From NCBI GenBank assembly GCA_016713405.1, contig JADJPF010000024.1:186001-250000 (forward strand): a stretch of DNA of 64,000 nucleotides, written 5' to 3'. This stretch comes from Blastocatellia bacterium. GTDB taxonomy: Bacteria > Acidobacteriota > Blastocatellia > Chloracidobacteriales > JADJPF01. The stretch's first letter is position 1. Each line of letters opens with the position of its first letter. This document shows positions 29,875-38,496 of the stretch, one piece after another. The notes below the pieces were generated by a model. It worked only from the letters and a program-made list of their open reading frames with translations, made no database searches and was not told where the DNA came from. A program made the translations under genes and the position numbers.

Positions 29875-32800
29875 ATGAGTCATAGTTTTAGGCTAGGATT
29901 AATTTTAGCAATTGCTACTAGTTTTATTTTGGCATCATTAGTATTTACTAGTGATGTTGTTGATGCACAAAGCCAAAAACAACCAATAAATAGACGAGAA
30001 CAAATAAAAAAGGAAATTGACACTAAAGGTATTAAAAAAGGAAAAGATATTGCTAGAGAACTGCGATATCCTCGTTATCGTCCAGCAAGTTATAGTCAAC
30101 AAAACATCATGGAGGAAGAACTTTCCAGACGGACAAGAATTTATGAAGAAAAAATGGGAATTTCTCCTAAAAACAAAGATAAAAGACCTGCTTGGCAATA
30201 TAGTCCAACAAAATTTGATAAATTGTCTGTGGCAAATAAAAAACTGGCATTAAGCAAAAAACACGCCTGGATGCTTAAACCTCATGTTTTTAAGAATCTT
30301 TCTTCTGGTGGTAAAAGAGCAGCACTTTTACGTAATAGTTTGACAAGTTCATCTAACACTAAAGAGAAATTTTCACCAGCCTATACTAGTCAGCAATTAA
30401 CAAATTTAGGTGGTAATGTAGCGGTTAACAAGCCTGAACTTGACAATATACTACGTACTCAAAGCGAATCATCAATTGCTATTAGAGGTAATAATGTAAT
30501 AGTTTCTTTTAATGATATTTCAGAAAATAGAAATACTTGTGGTTATAGTTTTTCTACTGATGGAGGAAACACTTTTGAGCAAAAGTCTATTCCTGAACCA
30601 ATAGATCAAATTAATTTAGGTGATGGAGTGGTAGCTTATGGGCCAAATGGGGAACTTTATTATGCTTTGCTTGCATTAAAAGGCTCAAACTTTAATTCTT
30701 TAGTTGGAGTTACTAAATCTACTGATAATGGTGCTACATTTCAAGGCTTAGGCGATGCTAGCAACACATTAAATAATGAGATCAATTTTCATGATAAAGA
30801 ATGGATTGCTGTTGATAACACCAACACAGCCACTAGAGGAAATATTTATGCTAGTTGGACGGTTTTTGGAGAAACAGACACATTTATTGCTGTTTCAACT
30901 TCTACTGATGGAGGACAAACTTTTAGTAGCCCAATAAATATTAGTGGAAATGATAGTTTTGGTGTTCAAGGCTCTATGCCTATGGTTGGGCCAAATGGCG
31001 AAGTTTATGTGGCTTTCTCTTTTATAGGCATAGATTTTAATAGCGGGAATATAGTCAGTAGCGTTTCTTTAGTTAAATCAACAGATGGTGGTAAAACTTT
31101 TAGTCCAGCTAAAAGTATTGCTAACACAAATATGTTTCCTTTTTTTAGTGCGACTGGTGGCGATGGAGTGCGCTGTAATGGGTTCCCAAGTATATCAGTG
31201 GATAAAGAAGGACGTGTACATATTGCTTATGCTGATTCTTCACGAAATGCAAGAGAAGATCGTAGCGATATTTTTTATATTCGCTCAACCGATGGAGGCA
31301 CAACTTTTAGCCAACCATTAAAAGTAAATGATGATATTACTGGCACAACACAAATTAACCCATCAGTAGCGGTTGCTGGTGATGGTACGGTAGCAATTAG
31401 GTGGTGGGATCGTCGTAATGACACTGTTAATGATAGTTTGACAGATGTTTATATGGCTTTTTCTAAAGATAATGGTGCTAGTTTTGGTAAAAACTTCCGC
31501 ATTACTGATCATAACTGGGTGTTTAGCCCTTCGGAAACTTCAGATTATCATGGTGATTATGATGGTTTAGTTGCAGATGATAGTAATTTTTATATGTCCT
31601 GGAGTGATGAACGTCGTGGAGATCAAGATGTCTACTTTACTCAAATAGCCACAAACCGAGATGTTAATGCAGCAGACTTTAACCTTTCTACAACAAAGAC
31701 TTTTGATAATACAATTGCTGGCAGCAAAGTAGATTATTCTTTGTCTACATCTGCGATTAATGGTAATCGTGAGCGTCTTAGCTTAAGGGCTGAACCAGCA
31801 ATTGCTGGCCTAACTTATAGCTTTAATAGTAGTTCAATTAATGCTGGTGATTCTGCTATTCTTAGTGTTTCTACTGCTAATACTGTTGCGGCTGGAACTT
31901 ATTTTATTACTGTTACTGCAACAGGTAGTAATTCTGTAAGAAGAACTAATTTGCGCTTAACTGTTTATAGTTCAAATCGTAGAGCCACTTCACCTATAAA
32001 TATTAGCAATACTCGTGGAAATAGTTTTATTGCTTCAGGTATTAAGATGGACAGCAAAAATATTTTGCATACAGTTTATGAAGATGACACAGATTTTGCT
32101 GCCCTAGGTGCAACACAAGTCTTTTATCGTCAATCAACCGATGGAGGAAAAACTTATTCTGACCCTCTGACCCTTTCAACAACAGGAGATTTTTTTAATA
32201 CTAGTCCTAATCTAGTTGTTGACACAGCAGGAAATATTTATGTAGTTTGGGTGGGTGACATACAAATATTGTTTACTAAATCAACTGACGGTGGCAAGAC
32301 CTTTTCTAGGCCAATAGCAATAGGGTCTGAATCAGGCTTTGCTTTTATCTCTGCTGTGGCAGTAGATAACAAAAATAATGTAATGGTTAGCTATGCAGGC
32401 TTTGAATTTGATAACCAAAGTTCGCGCTTTGGGCTATTTGCTGCTCGCTCAAGTGATGGAGGAACTAGTTTTGCTCAACCTGTAATAGTTTTTGAAGAAA
32501 CCAACGATAAAATATTATTAACCTCTATACCTTACTTAGCTTTTAATTCTAAAGGTGCAGTGTTTATTGTTTATAATACTGCTACATTTGCTCCAACTTC
32601 AACTAGGGTAGAAATTAACTTAGTTAGCTCAAAAAATGGTCAAAAATTTAAGAAAGCAAAAGTTGTTTCTGATTCAAGTTTACAATCTTTCCAACCACAC
32701 ATTGCTTTCTCTCAAAATAATGCTATGTATTTGTCATTTTATGAGTCTGTTAGGGTTGGAGGTGCAATAAGAAGAGATGTTCAATTACTTACTTCTACTA

Positions 32801-33117
32801 ATAATGGGAAAACTTTTACTCCAAAACTAAATATATCTAAATCTGGTAGTGCAACCGCACCTTACACGGCTGTTGATAGTCAAGGTAATCCAACTCTTGT
32901 GTGGCAAGAAATAAGTGGAACTACTGGACGCGACATTTTACTTTCTAGCTCAAATAATAGAGGTCAAAACTTTGGAACTATAATAAATATATCTGGAAAT
33001 TCTGGATCTTCTCTACTACCTACAGCTACTTTTGATAATAAAGATATGTTGTTTGTTGGCTGGAATGATGATTCTAGTGCTAACTCAGAAATATTTATTT
33101 CCTCTACACCAAAATAA
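29875..33117 (+). CDS. large secreted Asp-box (BNR) repeat protein, sialidase-like fold
   Basis: The ATG at 29875 is chosen because TGGAGG stands just before it. About 1,080 residues: a signal peptide (LGLILAIATSFILASLVF...), a charged linker, and then two beta-propeller-like regions with about 12 Asp-box motifs (S-x-D-x-G-x-T-F, e.g. STDGGKTFS). An Ig-like domain separates them (about 31680-31970, SSINAGDSAILSVSTANT). Asp boxes mark sialidase/BNR propellers, but the sialidase arginine triad was not identified, so glycan binding or a structural role is as likely as hydrolysis. A very strong terminator follows. Confidence 0.75.
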   Translation: MSHSFRLGLILAIATSFILASLVFTSDVVDAQSQKQPINRREQIKKEIDTKGIKKGKDIARELRYPRYRPASYSQQNIMEEELSRRTRIYEEKMGISPKNKDKRPAWQYSPTKFDKLSVANKKLALSKKHAWMLKPHVFKNLSSGGKRAALLRNSLTSSSNTKEKFSPAYTSQQLTNLGGNVAVNKPELDNILRTQSESSIAIRGNNVIVSFNDISENRNTCGYSFSTDGGNTFEQKSIPEPIDQINLGDGVVAYGPNGELYYALLALKGSNFNSLVGVTKSTDNGATFQGLGDASNTLNNEINFHDKEWIAVDNTNTATRGNIYASWTVFGETDTFIAVSTSTDGGQTFSSPINISGNDSFGVQGSMPMVGPNGEVYVAFSFIGIDFNSGNIVSSVSLVKSTDGGKTFSPAKSIANTNMFPFFSATGGDGVRCNGFPSISVDKEGRVHIAYADSSRNAREDRSDIFYIRSTDGGTTFSQPLKVNDDITGTTQINPSVAVAGDGTVAIRWWDRRNDTVNDSLTDVYMAFSKDNGASFGKNFRITDHNWVFSPSETSDYHGDYDGLVADDSNFYMSWSDERRGDQDVYFTQIATNRDVNAADFNLSTTKTFDNTIAGSKVDYSLSTSAINGNRERLSLRAEPAIAGLTYSFNSSSINAGDSAILSVSTANTVAAGTYFITVTATGSNSVRRTNLRLTVYSSNRRATSPINISNTRGNSFIASGIKMDSKNILHTVYEDDTDFAALGATQVFYRQSTDGGKTYSDPLTLSTTGDFFNTSPNLVVDTAGNIYVVWVGDIQILFTKSTDGGKTFSRPIAIGSESGFAFISAVAVDNKNNVMVSYAGFEFDNQSSRFGLFAARSSDGGTSFAQPVIVFEETNDKILLTSIPYLAFNSKGAVFIVYNTATFAPTSTRVEINLVSSKNGQKFKKAKVVSDSSLQSFQPHIAFSQNNAMYLSFYESVRVGGAIRRDVQLLTSTNNGKTFTPKLNISKSGSATAPYTAVDSQGNPTLVWQEISGTTGRDILLSSSNNRGQNFGTIINISGNSGSSLLPTATFDNKDMLFVGWNDDSSANSEIFISSTPK

Positions 33118-33147
33118 TTTTAGATAATTATTCTATTTAGTAAGCTT

Positions 33148-33187
33148 ACAGCAATTTTTAGTTTTAATTAAAACTAAAAATTGCTGT
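33148..33187 (+). terminator. 40-bp perfect palindrome terminator
   Basis: The 18-bp arms (33148-33165 and 33170-33187, starting ACAGCAATTTTTAG) are exactly complementary around AATT. TTTTATTTC follows. It ends the transcript of the Asp-box protein gene. Confidence 0.85.
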
Positions 33188-33311
33188 TTTATTTCTTAAC
33201 TAAATACAATGTAAACTAAGTAAGTTGATATTTTTCAGTTTCTTAAGTCACGCGCGTGACGAAATAATTATAGCCTAGGTCGTAAGACCTAAGCTTGGTG
33301 ATTATACATAA

Positions 33312-33388
33312 ACAGAGTCGCATAGCGACAACATAATAAACCTAATTAATACAATATTTTAATTAGGTCGTCACGTTCGTGACTCTGT
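33312..33388. other. cloverleaf-like foldable segment
   Basis: An outer stem ACAGA/TCTGT (33312-33316 with 33384-33388) encloses three hairpins: 33317-33329, CCTAATTAA/TTAATTAGG (33341-33349 with 33359-33367), and 33370-33383. The first and last stack directly on the outer stem. It has no tRNA consensus bases. Confidence 0.45.
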
Positions 33389-33426
33389 AAATACTGTACT
33401 ATCATACGTAGGGTTGAAACCCTGCG

Positions 33427-33489
33427 CTACAAATATGCCGCCCCGTTGGGGCTTTAAGAGATAAAACCTCAGAAAACTTTGTTTACAGT
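33427..33489. repeat. 63-bp dispersed repeat, copy 1
   Basis: The segment from CTACAAATATGCCG to TTTGTTTACAGT recurs in inverted orientation at 52951-53013 with a single mismatch. It contains the GCCCC-GTT-GGGGC hairpin. Confidence 0.85.
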
Positions 33490-33569
33490 GTATTAAACAA
33501 CACTTGGTAAATACACTGTGTTACTTTTCCGTTAACTTGGGTAAATAGGGCAAAACGTCTTTATTAAAT

Positions 33570-33676
33570 ATGAAAAAAATTCTAGAACTAAGCCCTGAAA
33601 TCTTTAAACTTAAGTTTTAGAATATGAAACCATTCTTAGAGAAGCAAAGGAACAACTAATAGCCTTAAGTCATTAG
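33570..33676 (+). pseudogene. possible small broken ORF
   Basis: ATG at 33570 begins MKKILELSPEIFKLK. With one extra base near 33620 it continues VLEYETILREAKEQLIALSH and a stop. About 35 residues would result, helical in character. There is no recognised family and only a weak ribosome site. Confidence 0.3.
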
Positions 33677-33713
33677 TTTTACATATAACTAATAACTTAC
33701 TTAAAATTACCTG

Positions 33714-34964
33714 TTATTTATTATCTCCCATTTGTTCCATAATAGTAATTAAGTTGATTAAAAATTGCGCACTCTTTAAAACTTTTCCTACTTGTGTAGT
33801 AAAAGCTCCTATAAGACGCTCATCTTTGTCATCAAAAGTACCTTCAGTTTTATTTAAGACTTGCAGAACACCAATAATTTTTCCTACATCATTTCTAATA
33901 GGGGCGCAAAGAATAGTTTTAGTTCTATAACCTGTTTTAATATCAATATCTTTATTAAAACGAGCATCATCATAAGCTTCAGGAATATTTACTAGTTCAC
34001 CTTTAGTAGCAACATAACCAGCAATACCTAACTCCATAGGAAAGCGAATTTCATTAATTCCTGTTCCTTGAGCTACTTTTGACCAAAGTTCTCTGGTGTT
34101 AAAATCGATTAAGAAAAGTGTACTACGATCAGCATTCATTACTTGAGAAGTTTTCTTCATTAAAGACTGTAGTAAATTATCTGTATCTAAACCACTAGCT
34201 AAAGCTTTCATAATTAGTAACATGGTTTTGCTAACAGTAAAGCTAGAGGAGTCATCATCAATTTTATCATTTAGAACTGTTGCAGCTTGAGCAGCAAAAG
34301 CTTGCAATAAATATTCATCTTCAGAAGAAAAGCTTCCAGTATTTTTATTAAATACTTCTATGACAGCAATAATATTACCTGATTCATCCCGTAAAGGGGT
34401 TGCAATCATATTTTTTACTCTATAAACGGGTTTTTCATCAATTTCTGAGTAGAAATGCTGATTTTTACTAGTATCTGAAACCATAACGGTTCTACCGCTA
34501 GAAGCAACATAACCTGCTAACCCAACATTTGAAGGGAATTCTTGAGTTTCTAGTCTTTCTTGATCTCTTACTCTAATTTTCAAATTATTATTAGCTGAAT
34601 CTACTAGAAAAAGCGCGCCTTGATCAGCATCTACAAGCTCAGCGGCACGTTCTAAAATTAAATTTTGGCGTTTAGTAAGATTACTTTCTGCCGAAAGACT
34701 GCGAATTGTATCTACTAGAAAATACAATACTTGAATTTTTTTATTTAATGTAGAAAGTTGTTCAAACTCTTTATCTAAAAACACAGAACTAAGTTCGCTG
34801 GTTTGTTGCAAGCGACGTGTTCTATCTGTTGTAGATAAAGAAGATAAAACTTCAGAAAGTTTAGAAACACGTGATAATTCTGCTTCTAATCTGGCCTTTT
34901 CAGCTAAAGTTTGCTCATACCAACCTTGAAAGTTAAATTTGCTCATAGCCGTCGCTTTCTCCAA
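33714..34964 (-). CDS. tandem GAF-domain protein
   Basis: This 416-residue cytoplasmic protein begins with a coiled-coil region (AEKARLEAELSRVSKLSEVL). Two GAF domains follow, at about residues 85-235 (GALFLVDSANN, GLAGYVASSGRTVMVSD, NMIATPLRDESGNIIAVIEV) and 250-405 (STLFLIDFNTRELWS, GIAGYVATKGELVNIPEAYDD, ILCAPIRNDVGKIIGVLQV). GAF domains bind small ligands such as cyclic nucleotides or haem. No output domain is fused, so it may signal through a partner. It is encoded alone. Confidence 0.82.
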   Translation of the reverse strand: MEKATAMSKFNFQGWYEQTLAEKARLEAELSRVSKLSEVLSSLSTTDRTRRLQQTSELSSVFLDKEFEQLSTLNKKIQVLYFLVDTIRSLSAESNLTKRQNLILERAAELVDADQGALFLVDSANNNLKIRVRDQERLETQEFPSNVGLAGYVASSGRTVMVSDTSKNQHFYSEIDEKPVYRVKNMIATPLRDESGNIIAVIEVFNKNTGSFSSEDEYLLQAFAAQAATVLNDKIDDDSSSFTVSKTMLLIMKALASGLDTDNLLQSLMKKTSQVMNADRSTLFLIDFNTRELWSKVAQGTGINEIRFPMELGIAGYVATKGELVNIPEAYDDARFNKDIDIKTGYRTKTILCAPIRNDVGKIIGVLQVLNKTEGTFDDKDERLIGAFTTQVGKVLKSAQFLINLITIMEQMGDNK

Positions 34965-35156
34965 TTTATATTAAATTTTAATTGATTAATAAGAATGGAA
35001 TAAGTTTATTGTTATAGCAGATCACTTGAAAATATATCAAACCTACATTCCATTTATTTACTAGCTGAACTATCATAAACAAAAAGTTGCTATTTTTTCA
35101 AAATTGCTAGTAACCTAACTATTAATAATATCAATTAATTATCTAAAAGGTGTGGT

Positions 35157-36134
35157 ATGAAACTTATTTATTTAACTTTACTTTTAACATTTGTATTTCT
35201 TACTACTAATAATGTCTGTAGCTCATCTAAAAAAGACAAAAGTGATCATATGGTTAAAAAGCTTAATATACAAATACTTTCTACTATGGTAGCAGATTCT
35301 GGAATTGGTGAATGGGGGTTTGCTGCAATTGTAACAGCAGATAATTACAAAATACTTTTTGATACAGGGGCATTACCCGATACAGTGTTAAAAAATGCTC
35401 GTGAACTAGATGTAAATTTAGCAGATGTTCAAGATATAATTTTAAGTCATAACCATTCAGACCATACAGGAGGACTATTAGAGCTTAGACAAGCTTATAT
35501 GAAAGAAGCTCCTAAGGCACTTTCTCGCGCACATGTAGGAGCAGGAATATTTTGGAGCAGACCAAATAAATCTGGAACAGAAGCTAATGATATGCTAGAA
35601 CTTAAACCTAGCTATAAAGCTTTAGGTGGAACTTTTGTTGAACATACGAAGCCAACAGAAATTGCTCCAGGTGTTTGGGTTACAGGAACAATTCCACGTA
35701 TCTATCCAGAAAAAAATATTAGCGGCTCAGGGAAAACTATCTCTCCCACAGGGGTTATTGATGATAATATTCCCGAAGAATTATCACTAGTAATTAATAC
35801 AGTTGATGGATTAGTAGTAATTTCTGGCTGTGGTCATGCAGGTATTATTAATACATTAGAGCATGCATGTAAGTCAGTCAAAAATGCACCTATTCTAGCA
35901 GCAATAGGCGGCTTTCATCTTTTTGCTGCTACAGATCAAGAACTTGATTGGACAGCAAAGAAATTAAAAGAACTTAATACTAAAAATTTTATTGGAGCGC
36001 ATTGCACAGGATTAGAGGCTGTTTATCGTATTCGTCAACAAGCTTCACTCAGTCGCAAAACTTGTGTTGTTGGAGCAGTTGGAGCAACTTTTAGCTTAGA
36101 TAAAGGTATTAATCCTTTATATTTAGCCCAGTAG
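35157..36134 (+). CDS. exported MBL-fold metallo-hydrolase
   Basis: The 325-residue protein has a hydrophobic N-terminal export signal (LIYLTLLLTFVFLTT). It shows metallo-beta-lactamase fold motifs: FDTGALPDTVL, the metal site SHNHSDHTGG, a GCGHAG segment and GAHCTG. The arrangement matches the MBL subgroup annotated as dihydropteroate-type beta-RFAP synthase-like proteins (as in MptA-independent archaeal-like annotations), whose bacterial roles are undefined. The substrate is unknown. It ends 7 bp before the convergent histidine kinase. Confidence 0.75.
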   Translation: MKLIYLTLLLTFVFLTTNNVCSSSKKDKSDHMVKKLNIQILSTMVADSGIGEWGFAAIVTADNYKILFDTGALPDTVLKNARELDVNLADVQDIILSHNHSDHTGGLLELRQAYMKEAPKALSRAHVGAGIFWSRPNKSGTEANDMLELKPSYKALGGTFVEHTKPTEIAPGVWVTGTIPRIYPEKNISGSGKTISPTGVIDDNIPEELSLVINTVDGLVVISGCGHAGIINTLEHACKSVKNAPILAAIGGFHLFAATDQELDWTAKKLKELNTKNFIGAHCTGLEAVYRIRQQASLSRKTCVVGAVGATFSLDKGINPLYLAQ

Positions 36135-36141
36135 CCACAAG

Positions 36142-36870
36142 CTATTTTACTGGCAGAGTTATAATAAATTCTGTTTGCGTTTCATTACTAGTAAAAGTAA
36201 GAGTACCTAAATTAGATAAAATCATTTCGCGGGCTACAGTTAAACCCATTCCTAAAGCATTGGTTTTAGTAGAAAAAAATGGTTCAAAAATCTTTTCTTC
36301 TAATTCTTTAGAAATCATTGAACCATTATTGGTAATCTTAATTAATATTTTACCTGCCAAATCTTGACTAGTGCTAACGCTTATTTCTGGGTTAGTAATA
36401 TAAGTAATGCTATCTAAAGCATTATCTATAATCATTAATAGTGCTTGGGCTAGTTTGTAGGCATTACCAGTAAAAGTTAAGAGTTTAGAATCTAAATTTA
36501 GTGTAATTGGTAATTTATTCGGCTTAGGTAAATATCCTGCAACATGAACAGCTTCTTTTACTAAATCATTAATATTAATCAATGTTTCAGATGAGGTTGT
36601 TTTAGTAAAAAGCTGTAATTCTCGTAGTTTTTCTGATAATCGTTTAACTCCATTGTTTATAGTATCAATACGTTTTTTAATTTTTGGATCAGCCATTATA
36701 GGATTAATTTGCAGTAATTCAACATTGCCATTAACCGAAGTAAGAGGGTTGTTTAAGTCATGAATAAAATTTCCCATCATCATCCCAGTTAGCCAAAACC
36801 TTTGATTGCTTGCTAGAATAGTATGTAATCGGTCTAATTGTTGTTGTAATTCTTCTATAGTTGGGGGCAT
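36142..36870 (-). CDS. soluble sensor histidine kinase with atypical G1 box
   Basis: This 242-residue protein has no TM segment. The phosphoacceptor motif is FIHDLNNPLTSVNG (His in an H-D-L-N-N-P context, as in NtrB/PAS-type kinases). The N box is LLMIIDNALDSI and the G2 box MGLTVAREM. The G1 region reads KITNNGSMIS in place of D-x-G-x-G, so the ATP-binding Asp is replaced by Asn. F box FEPFFSTKT is present. It is the last gene of a three-gene run with two unknown proteins and no receiver gene. It may act on a distant regulator or as a phosphatase. Confidence 0.75.
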   Translation of the reverse strand: MPPTIEELQQQLDRLHTILASNQRFWLTGMMMGNFIHDLNNPLTSVNGNVELLQINPIMADPKIKKRIDTINNGVKRLSEKLRELQLFTKTTSSETLININDLVKEAVHVAGYLPKPNKLPITLNLDSKLLTFTGNAYKLAQALLMIIDNALDSITYITNPEISVSTSQDLAGKILIKITNNGSMISKELEEKIFEPFFSTKTNALGMGLTVAREMILSNLGTLTFTSNETQTEFIITLPVK

Positions 36871-36885
36871 ATATTTTCCTATAGT

Positions 36886-38184
36886 TTAGACTTTAATTTT
36901 CCAACAAGTATCTAGTAATTTATGCCGAGTAGCAGATAAATCACAAGCTTTTTCTAATTTTCCTTTTTGCTGCATAAAATTACTTAATTTTTCTAGTTCA
37001 TCAGCCATTTGATGGGCTTGCATAATAAAATAATTTACAGTCATTAGCTGAGTATCTAATAAGTGAGGTGGAGAACTTGCTTGGGCTGTACGGTAAGTTA
37101 TATAGGATTCATTTATTTCTGCCATAATTGCAGCAGAACGCCCTAGAAGATCATTAGTAAGACGCATATCAGGATCAGGATTATTACTATTTAGTAATGC
37201 TTCTTTTTCCCAATAAGAAATTATTAGGCGGGAGTTTTCTAGCTCAAGTATTTGCACAGAAGCATTAGGATTTTGAGGCACTCCACTAAGTAATTGTTTT
37301 AGTTTGCTACATCGCTCAGATATTTTATTACCTAATCTTTGTTCATTTAAGGCATCTCGGTCTATTTTTTGTTCTGAGGAATATTGAGGATCTAATCCAT
37401 AAAATGAAATTGTCTTTTCTAAAGTTGCACGAATATGTAGAAAAGTACGTAGTCGCTCGCTGTTATTCCCATAATCAGACTGCAACATTTGGTCATTTTT
37501 AGAACTAAATTCCATAGCTCCTTCAGCAGTAATTTCGCTTCCTTGACCTGTTTGCACCATGTCCATGCCGGTATTAATTAAAAGTTGGCTAAATTGGCGT
37601 ACTTTCTCATTTTCTATTTTGTAGAGTTGGGCAAATTTCTGTCTTAGGACTGTATTTACTTGGACACATTTGGCTAGCACATTAGCATTATAAAAATGTG
37701 TACCAAAAGAATTTTTTAGCTTGCGGCCTTTATTAATATAATCACCAGAAATTAAGTCATCAAAAGAGTTAACTCCCATAAGTTCACGAATAAAAGCATC
37801 ACATTGGCTTAAAGTGGTGGTTAGACTTGGGTGGTCATATCTTAAATATTCTGGTAGTAACTTTAATATCTCATCTTTTAAGCTTTGTTCAGAAGTTACT
37901 TTTAATCTAGGGAGTCCATCAGTTTCTACACAAAAACATTGTGTAAGCAAATAATCTACTTTTCCTTGGTCTACTTCTAGCCTTTCGCTTTTATTAAGCA
38001 AAAATTGGGAGATTAAAAGTAAATGCTCATTAGGAAGCTCTTTATTTTTTTCACAATAATTACGTAGCAAAAATGGGGTGAGTTTACGGTCAATTACTTC
38101 AAACCATCGCCAAATACTATTTAATGACCCATCTATTTCTGTAAGTAAAGAAGTTACTTGGTTTGGGTCTGGCTGCTCCATCAT
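36886..38184 (-). CDS. unknown protein of the kinase operon
   Basis: This 432-residue, largely helical, soluble protein has no signal peptide and no recognised domain. Notable stretches are KLTPFLLRNYCEKNKELPNE, SFGTHFYNANVLAKCVQVNT and LGRSAAIMAEINESYITYRT. ATG overlaps the stop of the 62-residue upstream gene (38181-38184), and the kinase gene starts 15 bp downstream, so the three are probably co-expressed. It may be a kinase input or scaffold protein, by context only. Confidence 0.55.
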   Translation of the reverse strand: MMEQPDPNQVTSLLTEIDGSLNSIWRWFEVIDRKLTPFLLRNYCEKNKELPNEHLLLISQFLLNKSERLEVDQGKVDYLLTQCFCVETDGLPRLKVTSEQSLKDEILKLLPEYLRYDHPSLTTTLSQCDAFIRELMGVNSFDDLISGDYINKGRKLKNSFGTHFYNANVLAKCVQVNTVLRQKFAQLYKIENEKVRQFSQLLINTGMDMVQTGQGSEITAEGAMEFSSKNDQMLQSDYGNNSERLRTFLHIRATLEKTISFYGLDPQYSSEQKIDRDALNEQRLGNKISERCSKLKQLLSGVPQNPNASVQILELENSRLIISYWEKEALLNSNNPDPDMRLTNDLLGRSAAIMAEINESYITYRTAQASSPPHLLDTQLMTVNYFIMQAHQMADELEKLSNFMQQKGKLEKACDLSATRHKLLDTCWKIKV

Positions 38185-38369
38185 TTTCTTAATAAATTAA
38201 GTTTACCGTAAACTTGGTTTAAGTCTGCTGGTGGGGTACTTTCTTCAGAAGTTAATGGAAGACCTAGACCAAAATAATGTTTGCTTAAGGCATAAATTAT
38301 CTTAAAACGTCTAGCATAATCATTATAGCGTTTTACTAAATCTTGAATATTTGCGGCAGAAGTTTCCAT
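38181..38369 (-). CDS. small unknown protein, first gene of the kinase operon
   Basis: The product is 62 residues, METSAANIQDLVKRYNDYAR onward, helical and soluble. Overlap of 4 bp with the next gene supports it being real. The short gap 38370-38496 separates it from mltG. Confidence 0.5.
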   Translation of the reverse strand: METSAANIQDLVKRYNDYARRFKIIYALSKHYFGLGLPLTSEESTPPADLNQVYGKLNLLRK

Positions 38370-38496
38370 AATTATTTATTTTTGCAGATACTTAAGGATT
38401 AATGTTTTCTATTTGTAGCTCGATTATAAAGCGATTTAACTACTTTTGCAGCAAATTTTTTAACCATTGCTTTTAATTAACTAAAATTTTCCTTAG

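Larger units (their letters stand above)
33247..33519. repeat. cluster of short GC-rich palindromes (REP-like mosaic)
   Basis: This intergenic array stands out in base composition. The small hairpins are GTCACGCGCGTGAC (33247), TAGGTC/GACCTA (33276-33291), GTCGC/GCGAC (33317-33329), GTCACG/CGTGAC (33370-33383), AGGGTT/AACCCT (33410-33423) and GCCCC-GTT-GGGGC (33440-33452). Also present are ACAGTGTATT/AATACACTGT (33485-33519). No coding frame fits. The pattern is like REP/MITE-type mosaics, and part of it recurs at 52951-53013. Confidence 0.75.

Noticed and set aside
33312..33388. tRNA gene
   Set aside because: The fold is cloverleaf-like, but no T-loop TTCxA, D-loop GG, 7-base acceptor stem or CCA end was found.
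33247..33519. CRISPR array
   Set aside because: The palindromes differ from each other and are not evenly spaced; no constant repeat with unique spacers and no cas gene in the window.
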